Shown: positions 34,869-45,017 of the stretch, in pieces
Layout: each line of letters opens with the position of its first letter
Position numbering within the stretch: position 1 is the stretch's first letter
DNA from: Pseudophaeomoniella oleicola
Taxonomy: Eukaryota; Ascomycota; Eurotiomycetes; Phaeomoniellales; Phaeomoniellaceae
Assembly: GCA_003868215.1 (NCBI GenBank)
Contig: QWDQ01000056.1
Span: forward strand, 1 to 64,000
Reading direction: 5' to 3'
DNA length: 64,000 bases
Translations under genes and position numbers: made by a program
The notes under the pieces: generated by a model
Told to the model about the DNA's origin: nothing
Database searches by the model: none
What the model saw: only the letters and a program-made list of their open reading frames with translations

Positions 34869-35211
34869 CTTGAAGATATGCCGCACCGTTCTTCAGAAGA
34901 CCTGGCGTTTGGTGGAATTGCTTCGATGCTTGATCGTGTGCAGACTATGAGAGTGGGAATGTTTTAGGCGTGGAATAATTGTTGCGGAGAAGGAATCGAC
35001 CTCTCCCGGCATCCAGAACTTCTGTGCCCCTCTTGCAATACAGCGAACCCCCGCCAGATGCTCTATTGACTCAATAACTGCATTATTTAACGACAATGAT
35101 GTTTTAGCAATATTGATATTGATGTTCAAGGTATCGTGAGCCTCTACCTCTGTCTTAAAAAGTTGGCGTCGAACGTGTCGGGTTCCAGTCAACTGCGGAA
35201 AGACCGGCGCC
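34869..35211. promoter_or_regulatory. Divergent promoter, APS1 and GCS regulatory subunit
   Basis: This 343-base region separates the start codons of AP-1 sigma (minus) and the glutamate-cysteine ligase regulatory subunit (plus). No specific operator was recognised by eye. Confidence 0.5.
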
Positions 35212-36199
35212 ATGAAATTGATTTTATCTACCTCGTATGTCGCATCACCTAGGCGCGGAATACTGTCTTATGCTGACCCTAATTAATAGAAATATCATGG
35301 GCGGTGGCCCTTCTATAATACGAAAGCCACTGAACCAGAAGTCTAATGTCGAATTGGTCAATTCACTCCGGTCAAATTTCCAGTCATGGCAGTCGTCATT
35401 AATCCACGATGGTTCTGATCCATCTGGAAACACGAGACCGAACTACAAGTCATGGACCACCACCGACGGCGATAATATCTACATTCCAACCCACGAGCCG
35501 ACTCCCCTAAGCGAGCCTAGGGGTTCGTACGACATCACATGCAAGCTCTTCTATCTCCCAAACATTCCGCCTGCAAGAAGATGTGCTCAGACAAAGGAGG
35601 CAATCGCTCTTGTGCTCAAAGAATTAGCAGTCACATCAATAGATCTACTGATTGTCTCGTTTCCCGGCGTAAGCTTCGATGCTGACGATGACGGTGAGGA
35701 AGAATTATCCTCGGAAGATGACGGTAGTAATGTAGACCCAATGGAGACCATGATCACAACATGGAAGACTATCGAGAAGCTGCATGAAGATGGCATCATA
35801 GGGCAATTGGGCGTCGCAGAATTCAGCTCCGACAGGTTGGCCAAATTCTTGCCTGAGACAAAGATCAAGCCTTCAGTGAATCAGATCAACGTGAGAGACT
35901 GCTGTGTTGTCCCGAAGAGCTTGATACTGTATGCAAAGCAACAGGGAATTCAATTGCTTACGCACAATGACACCACTGATATCCTTCCACCAGGGACGAC
36001 AAGGGAGTTGTTAGGTTCCGGGGACAAAGGCGCTGGTATCCTTGCCGACGACGCAGAGAACGACGCTGGCAAATTGAAAGGGGATGTCGAGCCGCAGTGG
36101 GTGATCAAATACACGGCAGTTGTGAAGGATCGGGGAGTGATAGAGAACAAGGGCTACTTTGCAGTAGCACAGCTGGGTGACTGTATTGAACCGAGGTAG
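35212..36199 (+). CDS. Glutamate-cysteine ligase regulatory (modifier) subunit
   Basis: Two exons, 35212-35234 and 35290-36199, give 310 residues. The 23-base first exon restores the family N-terminus MKLILSTSNIMGGGPSIIRK, followed by KSNVELVNSLRSNF. The rest has the aldo-keto-reductase-like barrel of the GCLM family: TSIDLLIVSFPG, WKTIEKLHEDGIIGQLGVAEF, KPSVNQINVRDCCVVP and LILYAKQQGIQLLTHND. Family members have lost AKR catalysis and instead bind the catalytic subunit of glutamate-cysteine ligase, raising its activity in the first step of glutathione synthesis. An acidic insert (about residues 150-170, rich in Asp/Glu) interrupts the barrel. The gene is convergent with BUD32. Confidence 0.9.
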
Positions 36200-36393
36200 C
36201 CTCTTCACACTCCTTTTGGTCCATTGCATAGCGCGGTGTTTGGGGAAAGGTCTTTCCTGATGATCAGTAGCTTTACCAAGTCATAGAGGCGTTCTGTATC
36301 GATCTCCATTCGTTCCTTTTTGATCAACCCCACGTTCTGATCTCGTATGACACCGTCTGCAGCTGGCTGGTTGAATTGATTCAGGCGTCATAC

Positions 36394-37293
36394 TTAGCCT
36401 ATCATCGTCCTCTTTCTCCCTCTGAGTCTGACGTCCTCAAGTCGCTTCAAGACAATTTTAGCTCCTGAGAAGCCAGTTTGATCTACCTTAGCATAGCCAT
36501 TCCTAAGTACTTCCAGGTCGAACATATCCTCTTGCCGTGGGTGTGTGGATCCAAAGGCCTTTTCCAGAACGTAGAGATCAACCGCACGTTCCTCGTCATG
36601 TACTGTTTGTTGCGCAAGTCCAAAATCGATGAGGATAACCTCTCCGCCGAGTGCGACTCCGGGAGGATTGTCCGTCTGGCTCCCGTTCGATTGCTCTGCT
36701 GTTCTTTTTTCCGGCCGTATCATGACATTGCTGCTGGTCAAATCTCCATGCACGACACCCCTAGCATGGAGCTTGGCTATAGCCACTCCGACTCTTCGCA
36801 GGGCAGTTCGAGCAGCTTCTTCAGCGGCTGCATCGCTTGCAGGTATGTTTCGCGCTTTACACTCTTGTTCCCATTGCAGCATGGCTGCTTTCAAGGTGAA
36901 GCCATCCACCCACTCCATCAGTAGCCAGGCCGCGCCACCGCGCTCCCCGTCCATTGTCCAGTCCAGCGCATAGACCCCTGGCACGTTATTGTATCCCTCC
37001 CGCCTGAGTTTGAGGAGTACTCTTGCTTCAGCCAATATTCTCTGCTTCGTGAGCCTCTGATCGAGGACTCGATGTCGGTATGGCTTGGATGGTCGGACTT
37101 TTAGAGCTGCCGACAGTGAGGGTACTAGATAAGTTGTTTGATAGAGATGTGACTCTGCGCCTTGCGTTATCAGGAGGGGTTTGGGGGAAGTATTGTTGAA
37201 TGTGACCGGCAAAACGAGATCCTCGTCACTCTGGCCAGGAAGCGCATTATCTGGAAGGATGAGTGCTTCTCCTGTATTATCCAGCGCCGCCAT
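36394..37293 (-). CDS. BUD32: EKC/KEOPS complex kinase Bud32
   Basis: An intronless frame. The start chosen is ATG 37293 (MAALDNTGEALILP), giving 299 residues; codons further upstream lack ATG. The small atypical RIO-like kinase fold is complete: QGAESHLYQTTYL, ALKVRPSKPYRHRVLDQRLTKQR, LLMEWVDGFTL, catalytic GVVHGDLTSSNVMI, metal-binding LIDFGLAQQ, and FGSTHPRQEDMFD, ending in RLRGRKRTMIG. Bud32 is the ATPase/kinase of KEOPS, needed for t6A modification of tRNA and linked to telomere maintenance. Two inserts (around residues 142-170, and a Ser/Asn/Gly loop before the DFG) make it slightly longer than the yeast protein. Confidence 0.95.
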   Translation of the reverse strand: MAALDNTGEALILPDNALPGQSDEDLVLPVTFNNTSPKPLLITQGAESHLYQTTYLVPSLSAALKVRPSKPYRHRVLDQRLTKQRILAEARVLLKLRREGYNNVPGVYALDWTMDGERGGAAWLLMEWVDGFTLKAAMLQWEQECKARNIPASDAAAEEAARTALRRVGVAIAKLHARGVVHGDLTSSNVMIRPEKRTAEQSNGSQTDNPPGVALGGEVILIDFGLAQQTVHDEERAVDLYVLEKAFGSTHPRQEDMFDLEVLRNGYAKVDQTGFSGAKIVLKRLEDVRLRGRKRTMIG

Positions 37294-37841
37294 CTTGAAA
37301 TGATCCAAGTCTGTCTACGGGAGAAGGTTCCTCCAGGAAGTTCCATGAGCGATTCCCACTGTGAAAGTGAAAGTTCGGCTTCCAAATCCAACACGGTTCG
37401 GGACGTTCCGCAGAACAAACAATACAATCGATTGTATTTACATATGCAAGGATCATTCTACTTATTGGTGAAGTTATTATCCTATATCTGAAAGCATGCT
37501 GCGCATAGCATATTGGTCTATCAGCGTACGCGGAGCTTCTATCTGAGAAGACAGACATGATGGTGCATGTTACTGATCCTCGATCTGCTCGTGTGGTCTT
37601 TCGGCCCCCAGCGATCTCGTAAGCCCCAATGACAAGCGAGTCCCCCACTAGATCTTGCGATCGCCTTTATGGACCGCAGGTATATTGAGTACAAATGTCG
37701 GCAAGATCTATTATATCAGTCTCCTATATCTGTACCGTTAATATTTTCGGCAAGTAATCCTATACGCAAGTGTTGAGAATCCAGAGTCGTTGGTGAGGAT
37801 GTTCCTTCGATAGCTTACGAGCTCCAGTGCTCGAAGAAAAG
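37294..37841. other. Divergent spacer BUD32 / HET gene
   Basis: This 548-base region between divergent genes should hold both promoters. Nothing else was recognised. Confidence 0.5.
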
Positions 37842-40178
37842 ATGGCACCAGATGCAGTCGATTCTGGGAAACGGAATCAACTTTACAGACCATTAAGTCT
37901 CGAAAGGGCAGAGATTCGGCTACTTACTCTTGAATATCACTCTGATTTAGGAGAACCTGACGACATCGTCCGCTGCGAGCTGACAACTGCACCTCTGCTT
38001 GACTCTCTGCCCTATAACGCAATCTCTTACTGTTGGGGTAATGCCAATACTACAAAGGAGATTGAGGTCAATGGACATACCTTCCAAGCCACAGTGAATC
38101 TGGAAGCAGCACTTCGCCATCTCCGTTCAACCGGCACCAGAACACTCTGGGTTGACGCGATATGCATCAATCAACACGACACAGAAGAGCGAAGTCTTCA
38201 GGTCCTTCGAATGAGTTTGATCTTTAGGAGAGCAGCGGGCGTCATAGCATGGTTAGGTGCTCCCGCTGATGAATCGTCGCGGGCACTATGGTCCATTGCT
38301 TGCATGGCAAAATTCCATTGGAAACCAACCCCATCGGACGTGCTCGCAATACAAAGGCTTCTTGAGAGGCCGTATTGGCTAAGAATCTGGATAGTCCAAG
38401 AGCTGATCTTTGGGAAAGTAGTCCAAGTGACTTGTGGAGATCGTTCACTAGGTTGGATAGACTATATCACAGGACTGGAGCAGATACTGCGAGAGGAAAG
38501 GGCCAGGAAGCTGCTTGAAACAGAGACGTCGCATGCCGCGATCCAACAGATTTACAACTTACACCAGATGCGTTTATCTGTCATCCGGGATGAGCCGCTA
38601 CATCTTCTCCACTGCATGCGAGAAACTTGCAATGCTCTCGCAACCGATAGTAGAGACAAGGTGTATGCAGTTCTCGGTCTATCTTTTGATGCTAGGAACT
38701 TTCTCCTTCTACCCTCTTACATACACTCACAACGCGAAGTGGCGGTTGAGATGTTTAAGACGTGGGCATCCGCGCGAAATTCGTTGGATCTTATTTGCCT
38801 TCAAGGTTTCGGTGAGCATAGGGACGATTCCAAACAGTCATGGCTTCCGGACTTGTTGAACCTGCATGACTACCGAGTTCACTTATTTATTGATTACTTG
38901 ACGGGTCGGAACCGTTTCGAAGGTCTGGGACCAATGTGCTACAACCCTCTCGCGAATACCGGCGTACCTTCCACAATGAAAGCACAGGTAGTTCCACAAC
39001 TCAAGAGAACCAGATCTGGGGCAAGGATACAAGGGTACTTCACTCGCGATAGCGATCGTGGACCCATGGAATATATGCTTCCTACTGCTCCAAAAAGGCA
39101 GCGATTCAATTCTCCAGCTGGTGAGGACGCTGATACTGGGCTCTACGGCAAGCCCACCTCCCGACCTTTGAAAATCAAGGGGGGAACAGTAGCCGAGCCT
39201 CTTCCACCAAATGCAGACCTGCAATATAACTTCTCGACCGCTCTCTTCGATATCAGTGAGGACAATACCACTTTGAAGTTTAGGGGCACGTTCATTGACG
39301 AAATCTCTGAGCTGAGTGAAGATCCTATTATTTACTTAATACTGGATGAACCAGACCAACAGGAGAACGGTGTCAACGCGTCTAAGAATCACACGGACGA
39401 TTCAGTTCTCGGTCTTGCTGGAACAGAGGCAGAGGGACTATTGACCAGAGAAGTGGATAGCACGACCTCAAGAGGGTTCAAAGTATCAATCGAAGCTAAG
39501 CAGCAACAGGAGAAGAGACTAGACGATAAAGACTACAGCAGGAAGCTAGAAAGAGCGTTGCACATGGTGTGGGCACTCGCGTTTAGAGTCCAAGATGAAA
39601 CGCTCCTTGGCCTACGGCTCTCTCCATCAGACGAATGCAAGACTAGGCAATGGTGGACAACGACTTGGCCCGGGGCCTACGATGCCATCACAAAGGATTT
39701 AAGAAGCTCGACTATAGGGCAGCAGGTGGCGCATTGGTTAGCGGAGAACCGCCATGTCACGCTTTCCGGCAGACCTATCGAGCATTGGATTTTTTACATC
39801 TTCCAGGTATTCCTTGCCCAAAACCAGCTTCAAGACAATTCGCGCTCTCCCGAACCCTTGTTCGAACAACTTTTAGAAAAGATCTGGGAAACCATCGAAG
39901 AAGGCAACACCCTCTTCTCCACCGTGAAGAACGACTTCATCGGCTGGGCCCACCCCTCCGTCCAGAAAGGCGACCATCTGGCCCTCGTCAAGGGCTGCAG
40001 CACCCCCGTAATCCTCAGACTCAAGCACGAAGGCTACTTTTACCAAGACGTGCTGAAAGAGTGGATGGCACCGCGGTACGAAATGGTCGGATTCGCTTTC
40101 GTTGCAGGCATCATGCACGGCGAATTATGCGACCAGATAGGCTGGAAGTACAAGATGGAAGATATCTATCTCGTATGA
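37842..40178 (+). CDS. HET-domain (heterokaryon incompatibility) protein
   Basis: A single 778-residue frame from ATG 37842. The HET domain occupies about residues 20-195: YRPLSLERAEIRLLTLE, YNAISYCWGN, RTLWVDAICINQHDTEERS, VIAWLGAP and YWLRIWIVQEL. A long C-terminal region follows. It contains a charged, low-complexity stretch near residues 510-580 and ends with the common HET tail LVKGCSTPVILRLK and YEMVGFAFVAGIMHGEL. Such proteins mediate allorecognition and programmed cell death in filamentous ascomycetes; no NACHT or repeat sensor is fused here. It differs strongly from the HET gene at 758-2962 outside the domain, so the two are not a recent duplicate. The specific role is unknown. Confidence 0.93.
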   Translation: MAPDAVDSGKRNQLYRPLSLERAEIRLLTLEYHSDLGEPDDIVRCELTTAPLLDSLPYNAISYCWGNANTTKEIEVNGHTFQATVNLEAALRHLRSTGTRTLWVDAICINQHDTEERSLQVLRMSLIFRRAAGVIAWLGAPADESSRALWSIACMAKFHWKPTPSDVLAIQRLLERPYWLRIWIVQELIFGKVVQVTCGDRSLGWIDYITGLEQILREERARKLLETETSHAAIQQIYNLHQMRLSVIRDEPLHLLHCMRETCNALATDSRDKVYAVLGLSFDARNFLLLPSYIHSQREVAVEMFKTWASARNSLDLICLQGFGEHRDDSKQSWLPDLLNLHDYRVHLFIDYLTGRNRFEGLGPMCYNPLANTGVPSTMKAQVVPQLKRTRSGARIQGYFTRDSDRGPMEYMLPTAPKRQRFNSPAGEDADTGLYGKPTSRPLKIKGGTVAEPLPPNADLQYNFSTALFDISEDNTTLKFRGTFIDEISELSEDPIIYLILDEPDQQENGVNASKNHTDDSVLGLAGTEAEGLLTREVDSTTSRGFKVSIEAKQQQEKRLDDKDYSRKLERALHMVWALAFRVQDETLLGLRLSPSDECKTRQWWTTTWPGAYDAITKDLRSSTIGQQVAHWLAENRHVTLSGRPIEHWIFYIFQVFLAQNQLQDNSRSPEPLFEQLLEKIWETIEEGNTLFSTVKNDFIGWAHPSVQKGDHLALVKGCSTPVILRLKHEGYFYQDVLKEWMAPRYEMVGFAFVAGIMHGELCDQIGWKYKMEDIYLV

Positions 40179-40438
40179 TAAAAAGGATCTCGTTGATGGG
40201 CAAGCCAGATTTGAAGAGGCGGTCTCTGTCAAACCTATCTTACCTTCAACCCTCGACCTACGATTTACACGACAACCTCATACTATACGGACTCATCTCT
40301 TCGTCACAGTCTCATTATTACTCCCACATAATGCAGCTGAGGGCCGGACATACCGTAATGATCATAATGGGTAATTTATACCTCAGCTGGGGGTGGGATG
40401 GGGAAATGGAATAGGCGGAGGGATTTCTTCCTACTCGA

Positions 40439-40481
<43 letters not shown>

Positions 40482-40710
40482 GGCGAAGATCGAAATTGAG
40501 CCATATCGCTATTACAAGTTCTGATTCAATGATTCATGTATTATGTATAAGGGAGAGCGAAGAAGAAGAAAAGCTCCGACGTCTCGGCGTGCTGCTGCTT
40601 GATGCACGAAACATTGCACCATTCTGTCCCGCGCTATTACAATGTAAAGGCAAACGTGTCATGATGATGATCGATCGGATCGCTTGGTCCATTTCTCATC
40701 ATGGTCCGTC
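40179..40710. other. Convergent spacer with GA microsatellite
   Basis: This 532-base spacer between the 3' ends of the HET gene and the ammonium transporter holds a long (AG)19 tract and no gene. Confidence 0.7.
40442..40479. repeat. (AG)19 microsatellite
   Basis: A perfect dinucleotide tract of 38 bases in the 3' intergenic region; probably polymorphic in length. Confidence 0.95.
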
Positions 40711-42355
40711 TCAATCGTGCTTCAAAGAGCTCCCCGACAACCTCTTCTCCTTCATCGCCATTCTTCTATCTGCCTCGATCTTGGCGTCGGTCATTTCCTC
40801 CTGTTGTCGGATCGCAGGCACCGGGTCCTCGCCGTGCAAAACGCCTCGTCCAAGCCCGTCTTCGCCGTCGCCGCCGTCTGCGGATCTAGGCACCTTGGGA
40901 CCGAGCAGTCGACGGTTGTAATGCGAGAACGTGTACGGTTCTTCGCCGTGAATCGCGTAGTCACCGATGAGCAGCGTCTCTTCGTCCATGCGCAAGGGGA
41001 TCCGGAGGACGTATTTGATGAAGAGCATGATTGCGGCGGTCCAGAACGCATCCCACCCGATGATAAAGAGGCCGCCGACGATCTGTACCCAGACTTGACG
41101 GCCATTGCCGTCGATGGCGCCGCCGGGGTTCGTGATTCCGAAAGCAGTGCAACCTTCGGTCGTGGCAAAGAGGCCGACTCCAAAACCTCCAACGACGGCA
41201 CCCACAAAATGAGTGTGGAACACGTCAAGGACATCATCAACGGCTTGGAATAGCGCAAGCTTGCGACCAGCAATGTTGAGGCTAAGCCACGGAATAGTCC
41301 CAGACCCGACACCGAGAATGATGGCTCCCCATCCTGCAACCACGCCAGCCGCAGGGGTGATGGCGACAAGCCCTGTGATCATGCCCTGAACGGCGCCTAT
41401 GATGGACGGACGACGGTAGTATATCAGGTCGCAGCCTACCCAGACGAGAGAACTGACCGCAGTGCAGAGGTTGGTGTTCATGACTGCGACTGCTGCATCG
41501 GCGCTGGCGGCATATGGATCCCCTCCGTTAAAGCCATTCCAGCCAAGCCACAGGATACCAGCGCCTGTGAGCATACTTAGCAGGTTGTTGGGGTCTGCAG
41601 GAGCATGTTAGAATTCCAGTTTCGAAGCTGTAAGGTCATGAGTACTTACTGTTATCTTCCAGGTCTTCTTGACAACGCGGGCCAATTAGCCAAGCACCGA
41701 CGAAAGCTGCCGTGCCTGATGAAAGGTGGATGACATAGCCTCCAGAGTAGTCAATTACACCCAAGTTATACAGAAATCCGCCACCCCAGATACTGTAAGC
41801 GCCTGTTCAAGTTAGGATTGTTGCCGTCCAGCCTCAGAGCTCAACACTTACCGGGGACGTATGCAAGTGTCAGCCACAGAGGAACGAAAACCATCCACGC
41901 ATAAAAGTTCATGCGGCAAAGGTAGCCTCCAGCAAGAATGACCACCGTGATCGCCGCGAATACAAATTGGAAGTATACCATGGTGGCATGAGGATAATTC
42001 TGGGTGAGGCTTGCGGATGGTAAAGTACTCTGGCTGAGCTGGTAGCTTATTCCGAGGGCCGTCCCAGGCGTTCCCACGAAGGGAAGCATGTAGGTCCCAA
42101 AAGCAGCTTTGTAGCAGTATAGTGACCAACAAAACATGACCATGCAGAAGGCCCAAAAGCACATCAGCGCTGTATTGATAGCCCATTTGTGTTTCACCCA
42201 GCCTATGAAGCTGTCAGAGGACGATACCAGAACAAAGTCCGGCTTCTCATACCTGCGTACATAATGATCAGTCCGGGTACAGACTGGAGGCCAACAAAGG
42301 TGGCAGCAGTAAGCTGCCAAGCATTGTCGCCGGTGTCCAACCAAGCTTCAGACAT
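40711..42355 (-). CDS. Ammonium transporter (Mep/Amt family)
   Basis: Four exons, 42355-42253, 42202-41852, 41802-41650 and 41594-40711, give 496 residues. The start is [20 protein letters not shown], typical of fungal Meps. Further family marks are [53 protein letters not shown] (with the first pore histidine), [49 protein letters not shown] (second conserved histidine) and the ITP block of the later helices. Eleven membrane segments are expected, with a cytosolic tail rich in Arg/Glu. It imports ammonium across the plasma membrane; a Mep2-like sensor role is possible but not shown. Two HGATAR sites lie 126-154 bases upstream, consistent with nitrogen (AreA-type) control. Confidence 0.95.
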
Positions 42356-43679
42356 ATTGTTCACAGGACCTTTGCGCGAAGAAGACCTATACAATTGGAG
42401 GTAGGGAATACGTGCTGTGTCCGTGACGCATTCTCGGCGGATGTGAGCTCTTATAGCTTTTCAAGGATACCCTAGAGCTCCGATAGAGGTTGCTTCCCGC
42501 CATGATAGAATGGCAGAGCTGCAGGTACTGCCAATCAGGGAAGTCGCCCACCGTAAAGCCAGACTGGGGGGGGCAGACAATTGATTTGCTTTTATTTCAT
42601 GTCCTGTGTCATCAGTAGATTGGCGTCAACTCCCATTGGTGGTTGGATAATCTCTATACATGGGAATACAAAGCCCGGGGGTGTGAGATTCTGTTGAGTG
42701 AGCGAATCGGAGAACGTGGACATATCGTGAAGCCCTCAAATATCCTGGCGTCTTAGCAAGGGTCAACTTCCCAATTGATTGAACTGCTAAGCGATCGGCG
42801 TCGATGTTCTAGGTTTAGCATGGTGTGAAGTTTACGGCACGTGTGCCACAGTGTTCGTAGTTTGCTAGAGGCAGACAGCCTTCGGATCCATCGTTACTGT
42901 GGTATGAATGTCGCAGCCATAGGTGATGTCATTTGGGGGGTTTGATGATGAGCGGTCTATCCATGAAGTTGTAGGACAGGATGATACAAGGTTGGTAACG
43001 ATAAGGGATTGTTCTGGCCAGTGGATTGGAGGAAGGATCCAAGGAGGTAGGGATAAGTCTCTCCACCCGACTGAATACAACGTTGTAGTAGTCCGTATGT
43101 CTCTCCACCAAACTCGGACGGGAAAAGCTTAGCCCCTCGGCCCCCCAGATTTCGAGGCTTGTCCCAACTTCCTCTTTTTGTTCACTGCTTATCGCGCCAA
43201 TCACCTTACACGCTGAACCATGAAGACGAGCCGTGTAGTAAGTACCTGTAACCAGACATGGTCGCTGTTGCAGGCTTGTGGCTTGCTTTCCTTGACCATG
43301 ACCTCTCCAGTTTCTAATAGGATTTGCACCCAAACATCCACGAGACAAGATGATTTGGTAATGATTATAGAATTGCATCTGCGGCTTGAGCTATGACCAT
43401 CAAGATGTCAATGGCAGAGTAGGTGCCAGCTGATGCAGATTCACCAGCAATAGTTGTAATGTACGAGACCAACCGCTCGGGTCATCACACCTCCCCAGCA
43501 AAGACCCCCGGCTCCCACAGCGAGAGAGATCCCCACGATTAGAGTTCGAGTCAATCCATAGGATATGTCATACGTACAGCAGGCATGGGAGTCCCTAGAT
43601 GTGCCATAAATATGCCAAGCTATTTCCTCTTATCTTTTGCAATTGCCTTTGTCAAGCATTTGCAAAGAAGGGGTCACAC
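42356..43679. other. Ammonium transporter upstream region
   Basis: About 1.3 kb upstream of the transporter, running towards the small GGAGNI ORF. It contains candidate GATA sites near the transporter start and several G-rich runs (near 42566 and 42935). No convincing gene was seen. Confidence 0.5.
42481..42508. promoter_or_regulatory. Two GATA-factor (AreA-type) candidate sites
   Basis: CGATAG at 42481-42486 and TGATAG at 42503-42508 both fit HGATAR and lie close upstream of the ammonium-transporter start. Ammonium permeases are classic nitrogen-repression targets. Six-base matches occur often by chance, so this is only a suggestion. Confidence 0.3.
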
Positions 43680-43913
43680 ATGGATAGCCACCCTCGAAGT
43701 GCCAAGCAGCATAAAGGCTTGTCATCTCAAGCTTCGCCTCCTTTATCGAATATGCAGCCTGTCGATGATAGCCAGGAGACCTTAATACCCCTTGCCGAAA
43801 GCCACTCTGAAGATCCTGTACGTAGCGATGTTCGTGATCTTCCAGTGGTCCAAAGAAAAGTTTCATACGGCATCGGTGGAGCGGGAAATATCCGTATGGC
43901 AACTGAATCTTAG
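43680..43913 (+). CDS. Small protein with GGAGNI motif (DUF3602-like?)
   Basis: A 77-residue frame from ATG 43680; an ATG at 43599 would add 27 residues. The C-terminus has SYGIGGAGNIRMATES, resembling the (G/S)RGGAGNI signature of the fungal DUF3602 family, which usually carries several such motifs. The rest is hydrophilic and Ser/Pro/Gln-rich. The function of that family is unknown. With only one motif copy and no visible introns, this may be a small family member, a fragment or chance. Confidence 0.35.
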   Translation: MDSHPRSAKQHKGLSSQASPPLSNMQPVDDSQETLIPLAESHSEDPVRSDVRDLPVVQRKVSYGIGGAGNIRMATES

Positions 43914-45017
43914 GCAGAATCAGCAGCTGATTGTCTTCATCAGGACGTCCAGATGAATATATCTTTGTGCAGAAACAATCGACTTTCCATAATGTCATAC
44001 AGCAAGTCCGTGCTGCGCTGAGCTGAGCTCACATTCATTGGATCATATCAGAAAGTCTCATACCTTTGAATAGGTGAAGGGCAACCGCTGGGTCCGACTG
44101 TTACACGACTGCCTAAGGTAGGCACAATGCATACCTATGAAGCCGAATCAGAGCAGCTTCAACAAGTCTTGCAACGTGTAGAACGGTGCAAGCAACCAAC
44201 AGCAACGAGCATGGCTGCTACCGTCGTCTGGGATTTAATTCAAGATGCACAGTAAACACTCCGCATGTCTGCTAGGAAGCAAGATGTGGTGATGTAAAAG
44301 GATACAACCAAAAGGAAAACCAGAGGAAGCTCTTCGAAGATACTGGCAACCACGTCATATATCCGCAACGCATTGAGAACAAAGGAAACAATAGCAATAC
44401 TTTCAGAGGCAAAAGACCCATTACTGAGGTTGATAGCAGCTTTGACCAAGAACGGTGCGCCTCAGGAGCTGTAACCTGGTCCCATTTCACATTTAGGCCC
44501 TCATACCTAGCGGAACATGATACCGTCACCTGGTTTTGAGCGCCGAAAGCCTCAGATGGACGTATGAGGTACTGCTGTGGGTAGTAAGGTACACTGATGA
44601 AAGCCGATTTTGCGCGCTTGTAAGAGTCATACCAGAGTGATATTGCCCTTGCTGCCTGGTCACCGGAGGGGCAAGCAGTATAACATACCATCAGGTACCG
44701 TACCTAATTCGTATATCTTCTTCACAGTCATATAAGGCGATGGCATTCGGGACTTATATCCGACCATGCGCATTCAATCCTGCGATGCCTCATTCATTTC
44801 TGACCTTCACACTCAAAGTAGCAATATGATGCTGTAGAGTGTTGAATTGGGATCTGGCAGAGTAACTAAATTAACGTCATTGTAATATGGGGGAAGCTTG
44901 GCGGCGGGGCAGACAGGTCAGAGCTCCCCACAGCGAAGCAGCAGGGATCATAAGAGATTCAGAGCTCTATTCACGCTTGCATCCAGATTCCACTTTGCAT
45001 ACGTGAAGCTGACCAGC
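43914..45017. other. Intergenic upstream of zinc transporter
   Basis: About 1.1 kb without a convincing gene. It contains the inverted motif TGCCTA-AGG-TAGGCA near 44110-44124 and GGTACCGTACC near 44695. The right end is the promoter and 5' leader of the ZIP gene. Confidence 0.5.

Noticed and set aside
39650-40414. 254-codon plus-strand ORF in another frame of the HET gene
   Set aside because: It overlaps the end of the HET coding frame in a different phase and is Arg/His/Pro-rich with no domain; a shadow.
40684-41253. 189-codon plus-strand ORF
   Set aside because: It is antisense to the last exon of the ammonium transporter, where GC-rich coding sequence opens the opposite strand.
43530-43570. 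tRNA-like box B (GTTCGAGTC)
   Set aside because: No matching box A, acceptor stem or cloverleaf could be found around it.
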